Below are positions 50,895 to 60,500 of a stretch of 64,000 bases of DNA, in pieces. The notes beneath the pieces were generated by a model. That model had not been told where the DNA came from. It made no database searches and was given only the letters and a program-made list of their open reading frames with translations. A program made the position numbers and the translations under genes. The first letter of the stretch is position 1; every line of letters starts with the position of its first letter. The DNA is from Cribrihabitans marinus (lineage in GTDB: Bacteria > Pseudomonadota > Alphaproteobacteria > Rhodobacterales > Rhodobacteraceae): assembly GCF_900109035.1 (NCBI RefSeq), contig NZ_FNYD01000003.1:404709-468708 (forward strand), written 5' to 3'.

Positions 50895-51592
50895 CCACGG
50901 AAGCCGGTCGCCACCACGAATTTCTCGGAACTGTCCGACCGAGACGCCGGCGGTTTGACATGCGCGACCTTGGTGAATTTCTGCTTGAGCAGTTTCTGCA
51001 GATCACCCTCGGCGCCGCCGGCCAGGACCTTGGCCACGAAGGTGCCGCCCTCGTCCAGAACGTCGAAGGCGAAATGCGCCGCCGCCTCGCACAGCGCCAT
51101 GATGCGCAGGTGATCGGTCTGCTTGTGGCCCGAGGCTGCCGCGGCCATGTCCGACATCACCACGTCGGCCTTGCCGTCCAGCCAGGTCTTGACCCGGTCG
51201 TCGGCCTCGTCCGCCATGAAATCCAGCACGTGGATCTCGGTCCCGGCCACCGGCTCGACCTCCTGCAGGTCGATGCCCAGCACACTGCCGACCCGCTTGC
51301 CCGGCTTCTCGCCCAGCGCGTTGACGCGCGCCACGGCGACCTGGCACCAGCCGCCGGGCGCGCAGCCCAGATCGACAACGCGGGCGCCGGGCACCAGAAA
51401 GCGGAACTTGTCGTCCAGCTCGAGGATCTTGAACGCGGCCCGGCCGCGATAGCCCTCGGCCTGGGCGCGCTTCACATAGGGGTCGTTCAGCTGCCGCTGC
51501 AGCCAGCGCGTCGAGCTGAGCTTGCGCCCGCGCGCGGTCTTGACCTGGACCTTGAGGTCGCGCTGTCCGCGCCCGGATGTGTTCTTGGCCAT
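50891..51592 (-). CDS. rlmE: 23S rRNA ribose methyltransferase RlmE (FtsJ)
   Basis: A 233-residue SAM-dependent enzyme that 2'-O-methylates U2552 of 23S rRNA at a late step in 50S assembly. The N-terminal [35 protein letters not shown] is the RrmJ opening with the catalytic Lys; [16 protein letters not shown] is the SAM-binding loop; [20 protein letters not shown] holds the catalytic Asp; and [12 protein letters not shown] contains the second Lys. A short N-terminal extension ([19 protein letters not shown]) is typical for alphaproteobacteria. It is downstream of ppx/gppA on the same strand. Confidence 0.96.
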   Translation of the reverse strand: MAKNTSGRGQRDLKVQVKTARGRKLSSTRWLQRQLNDPYVKRAQAEGYRGRAAFKILELDDKFRFLVPGARVVDLGCAPGGWCQVAVARVNALGEKPGKRVGSVLGIDLQEVEPVAGTEIHVLDFMADEADDRVKTWLDGKADVVMSDMAAAASGHKQTDHLRIMALCEAAAHFAFDVLDEGGTFVAKVLAGGAEGDLQKLLKQKFTKVAHVKPPASRSDSSEKFVVATGFRG

Positions 51593-51693
51593 GTCTCCGC
51601 TCCCGTCTGCGGGTTCCGATGCCTGGGACGATCCTGTTACAGACTTCCGCGCCGAAAGGCGAGGGGGCGATACGTGCGCGCTCGGACGCAGGC

Positions 51694-52806
51694 TCAGACC
51701 ACGCCGCCCTCGAGCACGCCATCGGCGCTCATCTGGGCATAGAGCAGCCCCTCGCGCAGACCCCGGTCGGCCACCGAGAGGCGGTCGGTGGGCCAGACCC
51801 GCAGCAGCGCCTGCAATATCGCCGATCCGGACATGATCAGTGCCTGCCGGTCCTCGCCGATGCGCGGGTCGCGCCGCCGCCCGGCGGGGCCCAGATCGAG
51901 ATACCCCCGGATCACCTTGTCGATCTGGTCGCTGGTCATGCGAAGCCCGTCAACCTTGGTCCGGTCATAGCGCTTGAGCCCCAGGTGGCTGGCCGCGACC
52001 GTGGTGACGGTTCCGCTGGTGCCGACGATCTGGAAGCCCTCGCGCAATTGCTCGTCCTTGTAGGGCGCGAAATTGGCCAGGTTCTCCTCGAAGAACCAGC
52101 TCATCAGCGCGAACCGGGCCGAGTCGTCCTCGACATCCGAGAACTGGTCGCGCAGCGTCGCCACCCCGAGCGGCACGCTGATCCAGTCCACCACCTTGGC
52201 GGCGGGAAAGGGGCTTTCCGGCGGGTGGAACCCGGCATGCAGGCGCATGATCGCCGCCGGCCGGTCCTGCCGCGGCACGCTGCTCAGGTCGATCCAGACC
52301 AGTTCGGTCGAACCGCCGCCGATATCGACCACCAGCAGCTGCTCGGTCTTGACCGACACCAGCGGCGCGCAGGAGATCACGGCAAGCCGCGCCTCCTCCT
52401 CGGGCTGGATGATCTCCAGCGCCAGGCCGGTCTCGCGCTGGACCTGGCGGATGAAATCCCGCGCGTTGCGGGCCCGACGGCAGGCCTCGGTCGTGACCAG
52501 GCGCATGCGCTGGACCTTGTTGCGCTTGAGCTTCTGCTGGCAGATACGCAGGGCCTGCACCGTACGCGCCATCGAGGCGCGCGACAATCGGCCGGTCCGT
52601 TCCAGACCGGTGCCCAGCTGCACCGATTTCGAGAAACTGTCGACCACGTGGAACCCGCCGCCCTTGGGCTGCGCGATCAGCATGCGACAACTGTTCGTGC
52701 CGAGATCCAGCGCGGCATAGAGCGCGTCGGGATCCGGCCTGGACGGCACGGGGCTTTCGACCGGTTTCGGGAACGCGCCCGCACCTTTGGGACGCCTGGG
52801 CGCCAT
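51694..52806 (-). CDS. Ppx/GppA-family phosphatase
   Basis: A 370-residue protein of the exopolyphosphatase/guanosine-pentaphosphatase family. An Ala/Pro-rich N-terminal stretch precedes [16 protein letters not shown] (phosphate 1), then [15 protein letters not shown] (phosphate 2) and [14 protein letters not shown] (adenosine). Family members hydrolyse polyphosphate or pppGpp. It sits directly before rlmE (101-base gap) on the same strand, an arrangement common in this order. Which of the two substrates it uses cannot be told from sequence. Confidence 0.92.
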   Translation of the reverse strand: MAPRRPKGAGAFPKPVESPVPSRPDPDALYAALDLGTNSCRMLIAQPKGGGFHVVDSFSKSVQLGTGLERTGRLSRASMARTVQALRICQQKLKRNKVQRMRLVTTEACRRARNARDFIRQVQRETGLALEIIQPEEEARLAVISCAPLVSVKTEQLLVVDIGGGSTELVWIDLSSVPRQDRPAAIMRLHAGFHPPESPFPAAKVVDWISVPLGVATLRDQFSDVEDDSARFALMSWFFEENLANFAPYKDEQLREGFQIVGTSGTVTTVAASHLGLKRYDRTKVDGLRMTSDQIDKVIRGYLDLGPAGRRRDPRIGEDRQALIMSGSAILQALLRVWPTDRLSVADRGLREGLLYAQMSADGVLEGGVV

Positions 52807-53050
52807 TGCTCACGCCCTCCGATATCGAGTTGCCTCGACCATAGGTTGGGGCGCGCGGCGGCGCAAGCGGCTCATCAAGTTGTTGAGAATTTCGGGCGCC
52901 GGGCAGGGTGGCCAAACGGGGCGGGGCGGCATAATCCTTGTGCACAGTGCAAAAGGTCGCTGCAACGCCGGATCAAGTCGAAATCCGACCTAAGACGGCA
53001 CCGCATGGCCTGTAGAACCGGCTCACCGGATCGAGGAGGAATCACCGCAG

Positions 53051-53353
53051 ATGCCCGACGTCACCATCGTCTACTGGCGCGACATCCCGGCCCAGGTCAT
53101 CGTGGGCAAGGGCCGCCGCGGGTCCAAGCGCCCGCTCGAGGAACGGTTCGAGCAGGCCATCGACCGCGCGGCGATGAAGGTTGGTGCGCGCGACAGCGAT
53201 GCTTATCTGTCGGAATGGCGCAAGGCCGCGCCCTATGCGTGTGACGGCGAGCCCTCGGAGATTGCCGAGGCCGAGGCCCGGCGGCTGGAGAACGAATACG
53301 ATCAGGCCCGGATCAAGGCCCTGATCGACAATGACGGTTGGGCATGCGCCTGA
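53051..53353 (+). CDS. Small 'virulence factor'-family protein
   Basis: A 100-residue protein with GAGGAGG 13 bases before ATG 53051. It opens PDVTIVYWRDIPAQVIVGKGRRGSKRPLEERFEQAIDRAAMKVG and ends ...ENEYDQARIKALIDNDGWACA, matching the small protein family annotated 'virulence factor'. The label comes from a distant staphylococcal protein and does not describe a function here. It opens the one-carbon operon, with the metF-like gene starting 20 bases after it, and is regularly found in this position in the order. Confidence 0.8.
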   Translation: MPDVTIVYWRDIPAQVIVGKGRRGSKRPLEERFEQAIDRAAMKVGARDSDAYLSEWRKAAPYACDGEPSEIAEAEARRLENEYDQARIKALIDNDGWACA

Positions 53354-53373
53354 ATGCACTATGGGAGGCCGCT

Positions 53374-54303
53374 ATGGCTTTGCTGAACTTCAAGAAACGC
53401 GACATGGCCGGGGGTCGGCCGGTCAACCCGACCGTCGAGGCCTTCCTGCAGGGCTATTCGATCGAGGTGATGCCGCGCACCGCCGAGAAGGTCGAGGATT
53501 TCCGCGACCTGCTGCCCGAAGGCACGCGCGTCTACATCGCCCATATCGACGGCACGCCGATCGCCGACATGGTGGCCACCGCGCGGCGGCTGGCCGAGGC
53601 GGGATACCCGGTGATGCCGCATTTCCCGGCACGGATCATCAAGGATGCCGCCACGCTGGAGAACTGGATCGCCATGTACCAGGGCGAGGCCGGCGTCGAC
53701 CAGGCGCTGGTGCTGGCCGGTGGTGTCGACCGTCCGCAGGGCGAGTTCCACTCGTCGATGCAACTGCTGGAAACCGGGCTGTTCGACAAGGCGGGTTTCA
53801 AGCGGCTGCATGTCGCCGGCCACCCCGAGGGCAACCGCGACATCGACCCCTCGGGCGGGATGAAGACCGTCACCGAAGCGCTTCACTGGAAACAGAAATT
53901 CAGCGAGACGACCGATGCCGATTTGGCCATCGCGACGCAGTTCGCCTTTGACGCCAAGCCGATCATCGCCTGGGCGGACAGCCTCAAGGCGGCGGGGATC
54001 GACCTGCCGATCCATATCGGGATCGCCGGGCCGGCCAAGCTGCAGACGCTGATCAAGTTCGCCATCGCCTGCGGTGTCGGCCCGTCGCTGAAGGTGCTGC
54101 AGAAGCGGGCGATGGATGTCTCCAAGCTGCTGCTGCCCTATGAGCCGACCGAGGTTCTGACCGCGCTGGCCGAGCACAAGGCGGCCAACCCGGATTTCAA
54201 CGTGACCAACGTGCATTTCTTTCCGCTGGGCGGGATCAAGACCAACGCCAACTGGGCCATCGAGAACGGCGGCGAGAGCGCGCGCCCGGCCAGCGCGGTC
54301 TAG
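53374..54303 (+). CDS. Methylenetetrahydrofolate reductase-like protein
   Basis: A 309-residue protein from ATG 53374 (MALLNFKKRDMAGGRPVNPTVEAFLQGYSIEVMPRTAEKVEDF), with GGGAGG six bases upstream. It has the TIM-barrel pattern of MetF (TRVYIAHIDGTPIADMVATARRLAEAGYPVMPHFPARIIKD, then QALVLAGGVDRPQGEF...FKRLHVAGHPEGNRDIDPSGG), with the His-Pro-Glu of the flavin/folate pocket. It lies just before a HAD phosphatase and a methyltetrahydrofolate methyltransferase, so it probably supplies 5-methyl-THF for methionine synthesis or runs the reverse direction in methyl-group oxidation. The N terminus is divergent from E. coli MetF. Confidence 0.85.
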   Translation: MALLNFKKRDMAGGRPVNPTVEAFLQGYSIEVMPRTAEKVEDFRDLLPEGTRVYIAHIDGTPIADMVATARRLAEAGYPVMPHFPARIIKDAATLENWIAMYQGEAGVDQALVLAGGVDRPQGEFHSSMQLLETGLFDKAGFKRLHVAGHPEGNRDIDPSGGMKTVTEALHWKQKFSETTDADLAIATQFAFDAKPIIAWADSLKAAGIDLPIHIGIAGPAKLQTLIKFAIACGVGPSLKVLQKRAMDVSKLLLPYEPTEVLTALAEHKAANPDFNVTNVHFFPLGGIKTNANWAIENGGESARPASAV

Positions 54304-54305
54304 GA

Positions 54306-54968
54306 ATGCCCCGGGCCCTCCTGTTCGATCTCGACGGCACGCTGCTGCACTCGGACCCGATCCACGAGACGGTGTTCGAGGAGCTGTGGGCCGCGCGCGG
54401 ACTGGAGGCGCCCGAGGGGTTCTACATGACCCATATCCACGGCCGGCTGAATGTCGATGTCTTTGCCGAGTTCCTGCCCGACGAGCCCGATCCACAGGGT
54501 TTGAGCGAGTGGAAGGAGGCGCAGTTTCGCGACCGGCTGCCGCGCCCCTATCCGGCGACGCCGGGCGCGGCCGCGCTGATCGGGCGGGCCGAGACCGAGG
54601 GCTGGCGCATGGCCGTCGTGACCAACGCCATGCGCCTGAACGCCGAGGCGATGCTGCAGGCGATCGGCTTGCGCGGCGCCTTCGAAACCATCGTGATCGG
54701 CGAGGAATGCAGCCGCGCCAAGCCGCATCCAGACCCCTACCTGGCCGCCATGCGCGACCTCGGTGTCGCGCCGTCCGATTGCGTGGCTTTCGAGGACAGC
54801 CCCTCGGGCCTCAGGTCCGCGGCGGCGTCGGGTGCCTTCACCATCGGGGTCCGCTCGGGGCTCGATGACGCTGCCCTGCGCGCCGCCGGCGCCCGGGCCA
54901 CCATCCAAGATTTCAATGATCCCGCGCTGCCGGACCTGCTGGAGCGCGCAGAAGGAGTGACTGCATGA
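54306..54968 (+). CDS. HAD-family phosphatase
   Basis: A 220-residue haloacid-dehalogenase-type hydrolase. Motif I is LLFDLDGTLLHSDPIH (nucleophile Asp), motif II is AVVTNAMRLN, motif III holds the lysine in CSRAKPHPDPY, and motif IV is CVAFEDSPSGLRSA. The cap domain size fits the beta-phosphoglucomutase-like subgroup. It starts three bases after the metF-like stop and its stop overlaps the methyltransferase start by four bases. In this operon it may clear a phosphorylated side product, but the substrate is unknown. Confidence 0.88.
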   Translation: MPRALLFDLDGTLLHSDPIHETVFEELWAARGLEAPEGFYMTHIHGRLNVDVFAEFLPDEPDPQGLSEWKEAQFRDRLPRPYPATPGAAALIGRAETEGWRMAVVTNAMRLNAEAMLQAIGLRGAFETIVIGEECSRAKPHPDPYLAAMRDLGVAPSDCVAFEDSPSGLRSAAASGAFTIGVRSGLDDAALRAAGARATIQDFNDPALPDLLERAEGVTA

Positions 54969-56026
54969 CCCGCACCATCGTCGAGTCGAAAACGAAAACC
55001 GCCATCATCGGGTTCGACCAGCCCTTCTGCGTGATCGGCGAGCGGATCAACCCCACGGGCCGCAAGAAGCTGGCGGCCGAACTGGAGGCCGGCGATTTCT
55101 CGACCGTCGAGAAGGACGCGGTGGCGCAGGTGGCGGCGGGCGCCACCGTTCTCGATATCAATGCGGGCGTGGTTTACAACTCGAACCCCAACCCCAACGA
55201 GACCGAGCCGCCGCTGATGCGCAAGATCATCGAGCTGGTGCAGGGGCTGGTCGACGTGCCGCTCTGCATCGACAGTTCGGTGCCTGGCGCGCTCGAGGCG
55301 GGGCTGGAGGTCTGCGAGGGCCGGCCGCTGCTGAACTCGGTCACCGGCGAGGAGGAGCGGCTGGAACAGATCCTGCCGCTGGTCAAGAAATACAATGTCC
55401 CGGTCGTGGCCATCTCGAACGACGATACCGGCATTTCCGAGGATCCCGACGTGCGCTTTGCCGTCGCCAGGAAGATCGTCGAACATGCCGCCGATTACGG
55501 CATCCCGGCCCATGACATCGTGGTCGATCCGCTGGTGATGCCGATCGGCGCCATGTCGACCGCCGGGCTGCAGGTCTTTGCCCTGGTGCGCCGTCTGCGC
55601 GAAGAGCTGGGCGTGAACACCACCTGCGGCGCCTCGAACATCTCGTTCGGCCTGCCCAACCGGCACGGCATCAACAACGCCTTCCTGCCGATGGCGATGG
55701 GGGCCGGCATGACCAGCGCGATCATGAACCCGGTTGCCCTGCCAGTGACGCAGAAGGCGATCTCCGAGAAGAAGGCCGCGGTCGAAGCGGCGGGCATCGT
55801 CCTGCCGCCGGATCTGGACGACGAGACCTTCGTGCAGCTGTTCGGTCTGGGATCGACCAAGCCGCGCGCCGGCAAGGAAATGGAGGCGATCCGTGCTGCC
55901 AACCTGCTGACCGACAACGACGCGCATGGCGGCGCGTGGATCCGGTTCAACAAACCGCCCGGCGAGCTAGGCGCCGAGGAAGGCGGCCGGGGTCGCCGCG
56001 GGGGTGGACGCCGCCGCCGCGCCTGA
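54965..56026 (+). CDS. Methyltetrahydrofolate:corrinoid methyltransferase (split methionine synthase part)
   Basis: A 353-residue pterin-binding-domain protein (DHPS/MetH fold): CVIGERINPTGRKKLAAELEAGDF, VAAGATVLDINAGV, IDSSVPGALEAGLEVC and ISNDDTGISEDP..FAVARKIVEHA are typical. There is no homocysteine or cobalamin domain, so it is one piece of the three-part methionine synthase known in roseobacters, or the folate arm of another corrinoid pathway. The last 17 residues form an Arg/Gly-rich tail (GRGRRGGGRRRRA) uncommon in this family, perhaps RNA- or membrane-binding. It is coupled to the HAD gene and followed by a strong terminator. Confidence 0.87.
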   Translation: MTRTIVESKTKTAIIGFDQPFCVIGERINPTGRKKLAAELEAGDFSTVEKDAVAQVAAGATVLDINAGVVYNSNPNPNETEPPLMRKIIELVQGLVDVPLCIDSSVPGALEAGLEVCEGRPLLNSVTGEEERLEQILPLVKKYNVPVVAISNDDTGISEDPDVRFAVARKIVEHAADYGIPAHDIVVDPLVMPIGAMSTAGLQVFALVRRLREELGVNTTCGASNISFGLPNRHGINNAFLPMAMGAGMTSAIMNPVALPVTQKAISEKKAAVEAAGIVLPPDLDDETFVQLFGLGSTKPRAGKEMEAIRAANLLTDNDAHGGAWIRFNKPPGELGAEEGGRGRRGGGRRRRA

Positions 56027-56047
56027 TCCGGCAGGTGGAACGATTGC

Positions 56048-56073
56048 GAAAGCCGGGCCAGCGCCCGGCTTTC
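56048..56073. terminator. Strong terminator after the one-carbon operon
   Basis: GAAAGCCGGGC (56048-56058) and GCCCGGCTTTC (56063-56073) form an 11-base perfect stem with loop CAGC. The A-rich left arm and T-rich right arm let it work from both strands, ending the methyltransferase operon on the plus strand and the decayed TauE/SafE gene on the minus strand. It also marks the edge of the core region. Confidence 0.75.
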
Positions 56074-56093
56074 CGTTGTCCGAGTGCCGATCC

Positions 56094-56390
56094 TTAAAGC
56101 AGGAAGAACGCCGCCGTCATCGCCGCACCGTCCGCGCCGACGAAGATGCGCAGCAGATCGGTGCGCTTGGTCCTGCGGCTGTGATGCGGCCCGGGCTTCC
56201 GCCCAGCGTGGCGCAGACCGCCATCACCAGAGCCTGTTCCCAGGCGATCAGCCCCGCCACGATGAAGGTGAGCGCGGAGATCAGCGAGAAGCGCCGAGTG
56301 AAGGTTCTTCAACCCGTTCAAGCCGTGCAGGTCGACATAGCCCGGCAGGCCGAAAGCCGCCAGCAGCATGATGCCCAGTGTTTCAGCACG
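56094..56390 (-). pseudogene. Decayed TauE/SafE (TSUP) sulfite-exporter-like gene
   Basis: The minus strand carries the C-terminal third of a TSUP-family membrane protein broken by two frame changes. In one frame LGIMLLAAFGLPGYVDLHG and LNGLKNLHSA is followed, after a shift, by LISALTFIVAGLIAWEQALVMAVCATLGG, and then after a second shift by RRTKRTDLLRIFVGADGAAMTAAFFL. Joined, these match the last helices of TauE/SafE proteins. No start and no N-terminal part are present, so the gene is truncated as well as frameshifted. It lies at the core/accessory junction and is likely an old deletion scar. Confidence 0.75.
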
Positions 56391-56771
56391 GAACCTGCGT
56401 CGAATGTACGCGACGATAAAGCCTAGAAGGCCGCAGGTGGCTTCGTTTTTCGACCAATGGACGCGAAGGTTGGACTGGAATAAGTGCCTCAAGACCGCCT
56501 CGGACGATCTCAAGAAAGACAAGGATAATCAGATCAAGATCGATGTTCTGCGCAGCGTGTCGTTTACACTGTCCTGGGGTTCTACGCAGTGGGCTTCATC
56601 TCATTGTCACTGCCTGGCATAGCCTTCACCAGTCGTGTTCCGTGCACCGTGTGGCTTGATCTCGGCACGGCTCGGCAGTGATTTGCCCAAGACGGTAAGA
56701 ATCTGCAGTGCCTATTCTGTGTTCGGAACCCGAGGGTCAGCACTCAAGCAAGCCTAAGTCATTGATTTTTA

Positions 56772-56788
56772 TGGCTCCGGCGGTAGGG
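56772..56788 (-). repeat. Segment resembling the 3' end of a tRNA gene
   Basis: TGGCTCCGGCGGTAGGG, read on the other strand, is CCCTACCGCCGGAGCCA, which looks like the T-arm/acceptor 3' end of a tRNA with encoded CCA. It follows an AT-rich patch (ATTGATTTTTA). Integrative elements duplicate such segments as attachment sites, so this may be an att scar. No D-arm or anticodon arm is present, so it is not a tRNA gene. Confidence 0.35.
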
Positions 56789-57090
56789 GGCTCTCCGGAA
56801 CGTCAAAAGCCTATGATTTCAAAGGAAAATTCCGGTGCGTTCTTGAGCGGTTGGCACGCGGATTCCAGAATGTGCACGGAGTCGTGACGTACTTCGGGCA
56901 TCAATTCAAGCACTAACTACCGCGAGATTTGGTGGATTGAGGATGCACTCTGCCAGCTCGTTTTTTTGGAGGAGATCGAGGTCCGCCATTTCCACCGCCA
57001 ACGAGACGTATCTATCTTGCAACCATGGCTGTGAAGTTTTGCCAGTTCACCAGACGTTCCCATCTCTTCTTCGTCTCCGGTCGAACACTG

Positions 57091-57177
57091 CCGCCGCGCA
57101 GGCGGCTGAGAAGAACAGACCGACGGTTTCCAGTCAGGGACCGAGGTCTCAATAAGCCGCCGAACAGGCGGTTGAGA
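57091..57177 (+). repeat. Two similar hairpin repeats 66 bases apart
   Basis: CCGCCGCGCAGGCGGCTGAGA (57091-57111) and CCGCCGAACAGGCGGTTGAGA (57157-57177) match at 18 of 21 bases. Each folds into a CCGCC/GGCGG stem with a G-N3-A loop followed by (C/T)TGAGA. The hairpin shape and 3' tail resemble repeats of type I-F CRISPR arrays, but only two copies exist, the 5' part is not conserved and no cas gene is near. Confidence 0.4.
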
Positions 57178-57510
57178 GATGGGAGCTTGCTGGTCCGCCG
57201 CTCGACCCCACCTCGGTTCATCGCACCGCGTTGGTCAATTTGAAATCGGGGCGTAACTGCGGTAGCGCGCCGTGCCTGGTCCCAGGCGTGTCGCGGTCCT
57301 CGGAGGCAACGGCCCAAACCGGCCATTCGATTTCAGTTCGCGCCGCATTGCAGTTTCCCGAAACCAGACGTTCGTACTCCACGCAGCATTTTCGAGATGC
57401 GAATGGCGGCAACGCAGACTTTTCCGCCTTTCACTCGAGACAAGTCATCCACCGCTTTCGGCCCTCAGTGGTGCCTTGTCGAAAGAGAAGCGAGCGACCC
57501 GTTGACCGCC

Positions 57511-60500
57511 TTACTTGCCGTTCTGATCCTTTCTCAAATCCCTCTCAACCCCCTTGACCTCTTCGAAGACCAGTTCAGGCACAACGACTTCCCAATTCGC
57601 GCGTTTCAGCAGGTGGTGGAAGCGCTCATCTGCATCCTCTTTACGCCAATGTATAATGGCCGCGATCTCGCCGGCGACAAAACTTGTGCCAATTGGCGGT
57701 GCGAATGCTTTTGACATCCGCCCGAGGGACCGCCCTCGAGCATCTTCGATCTGCCAGCGATCGCCGACAGTGGAGAGCCTGACTGGATCGCCGACCTGTG
57801 CTTCGGCGATCGCGTCATGAACAATGTGCCGATCACCTTGGCGTCCTGCAAATGACAGGTCGACCATCTTCATTTCAGGCGATTGAAAGAACCGGCGTGG
57901 GCCGGGGACTGTCGTCAAGTCGGGCACCACGTGTCGCGTGACCACGGAAGGCGACTCGGTGGGAAGGTATTCGTGATTGTCGTTGCTCATGACGATCAAA
58001 TTGCGCCGCGCGCGCGTCATGGCGACATAGAACAATCGCCTCGGCGCGTCCTGATCTTCTTTTCGCGAGGGCCGCTCCCAACCACCATCCATGATCACGA
58101 CATCGTCGAATTCGAGACCCTTCGCGCGGTGAGCCGTCAACAATTTAAGGCCGCGCTGCACCCCCCAAGAATCCTTCGACCATTCAGCAAACCATTCGAC
58201 CACATCAGGGGTCGGAAGCGCCTTGCCATCAACTTCTCGCGCAAGCTGGCCAAGGCCCTCGCCAATCCGGTCGGTCCAACAACTTGCGGGTATCGCGTTC
58301 AGAATTTCGGTCAGGTCGCCCAAGCCGACCATGGCCCCCTGCCTGTCGCGCAGACTGCCGACAAATCTCTGCATCTCACGAGTGCGCCACACACTTGGCA
58401 AGTTCTCGTTCGCCATCTCGACTGGAATTCCATGCGCCTCAGCAAAGTCGCGGACCGGCAGAAGCTTGCGCCAATCACGAGAAATGATTGCCGCACCTTT
58501 CCAACTCCAATCCGGGATCATTTTTGACAGTCGGACCATCTCGTTGATCGCAGCAAGGGCCTGAGCTTCATTTCCGGCTGGGCAGCCAAGGATTTGAACC
58601 CGCCCCTGCGCGACCGTGTCGAGGCTTTCCATGATCCCTCCGGCCGGGTCTTTCTGCCGCGATTGGTCGACGGTAATGCCGTGCCCCGTTTTCATTCGCT
58701 CGCGCGATCCTTCGATCACGGCGTTCGCCGCCGCGACGATGTTCTTCGAAGAGCGGTAATTGTCGGTCAAAAAGACCGGCTTAGCGGAGTAATCCTGTTC
58801 GAACTGCCTGATGTGGCGCACTGATGCACCGGCAAACGCATAGATGTTCTGGTCGTCATCGCCGACCGCGAAGAGGCTGATCCTTTGGTCCGGGTCGTCG
58901 ATGCTGCGCCCGGCCACGGCGGCGATCAAAGCGTATTCCTCAGGGCCTACGTCCTGATATTCGTCGACGAGTATCCAGCGGAACCCCTGGATCAAAGTCT
59001 CTCGCAAGGCTTCGGCCTCGACCTTGTCCATCCCGTCGCCGCGCAACAGACGCGCTGCATCGGTCAGAAGCGTATCGAAATCAGGCGCATCTGCCCCGGC
59101 TCGACCGGCAAAACTCGCCCCGACCAGGCGCATGGCCAGGGCATGGATCGTCAGAACCGTCACGAACCGCGCGTCGTCGCCGATCAACCGCCGCAAGCGC
59201 TCCCGGATCTCGGCGGCCGCGTGGCGATTATAGGCAAGAACCAGAATGCCGTTGGGATCCTCGCGCCTGATCCGGACCAAGTAGGCGACACGATGGACCA
59301 ACACACGCGTCTTGCCCGAGCCCGGACCCGCAAGCACCAGTACATTGGTCTGTTCGCGGTCGTCACGCACGATATGCTCTTGGATCTTGTTGCCCAGATT
59401 ATCGACAATCTCCGCATAGGATCGGGGCGTAGCCTGCCGCCTAAACTCTGACATCCGCCCCGGCATCCAAGCCTTCATGAAGTCGGATTGATCCAGTGCG
59501 AAATAATCGTGCGCGAGACGCTGGGCCTGATCGATATCGTCGATGCCTTTGGTCGCGTAGGCCGCCATCACGTGAGTCTGGACGGTTTGTTCGCTGTAGT
59601 GGTCTTCGAGCGGCGCGAAATGCTGGGTGGTAAAACCGCCGCCTTCCGGATTGATGTGCAACGTCATGGCCGAGCGAAACACGGACAAGCCCTTACCCAG
59701 AATCACCACCTGCTGTTCGTGCAGCCACAGAAGCGCACGGTCCATCAGCTTCGACGGATCATTGACGGACGCTCGCAAGAACGCATCGCTACTGATCGCC
59801 GCCAGAAGGTCACCAAGGGTGGTCTCAACAGGAACGTCCTTGCCGCGCAGGCCGGCCTGAACCTGGTCGATCAAATGAGACACCAACCGCTCCGCCGCCT
59901 GCCTCCGAAGCTGAGCGGACTGCTCGACGACCGCCCACGATCTTTGTAGGCGCACCAAGAGGCTGCCTTTAGAGGCTTTGCGCAGGCCAATATTGCCCCG
60001 CCCGCCATCCATGTCGCGGCCGTCTTGCGCCATGCCGCGGAGCAGTCCCTCGACGATGTCAGGCCGCACAGAGGCGTGGCCCCGTTCCCGCAGGGCTTGC
60101 GCAACCGAGGTCAGATGACAAGGCAAAACCTCGTCGATCTCCGCGTCGGGCGCCTGCTCTCTCAGAATCGCGATCAGGTCGGCTTCCAGCCGGGATGCCG
60201 CATCGAAGCGTTTCGACGATGCATTCTCGACACGGACATGCACGAAAATGGTGATGTTCGTGTCGTCCTTTGCGATGCCGAGCGCCTCGAGGTCCACCAG
60301 AGCCTTTCGAACGCCCGACACCGTCAGCCCACTGACCCCGCATAACTCGTCCGTGGTGATGCCTTCTTCCTGCGGCGCGTTGATGATATGCTGCACTATA
60401 GCTGCCAGATCCTCTCGCCGCCGTTCTGTGATCTCGGCAGATGCGAGGATTTCGCGAACCTCCTTCATGCTCTTGACCCGTAGCGACGCAGGAAACACCT

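Larger units (their letters stand above)
56431..57510. other. About 1 kb without a supported gene
   Basis: This stretch is visibly less GC-rich than the flanks and has only short, overlapping frames on both strands with no ribosome binding site or recognisable domain. It includes a tRNA-3'-end-like segment (56772-56788) and two similar hairpin repeats (57091-57111 and 57157-57177). It looks like the decayed edge of an inserted region. A weak plus-strand frame at 56368-56622 was considered and rejected. Confidence 0.6.

Noticed and set aside
52807..53050. A SAM or SAH riboswitch in front of the one-carbon operon
   Set aside because: The 244-base divergent region was read for the known alphaproteobacterial SAM-II and SAH cores and none was recognised; small stems only.
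56368..56622. An 84-residue plus-strand gene
   Set aside because: No ribosome binding site, crosses the decayed TauE/SafE remnant and shows no domain.
57091..57177. A CRISPR array
   Set aside because: Only two degenerate copies, no conserved 5' half, no third copy at the expected spacing and no cas genes; reported only as repeats.
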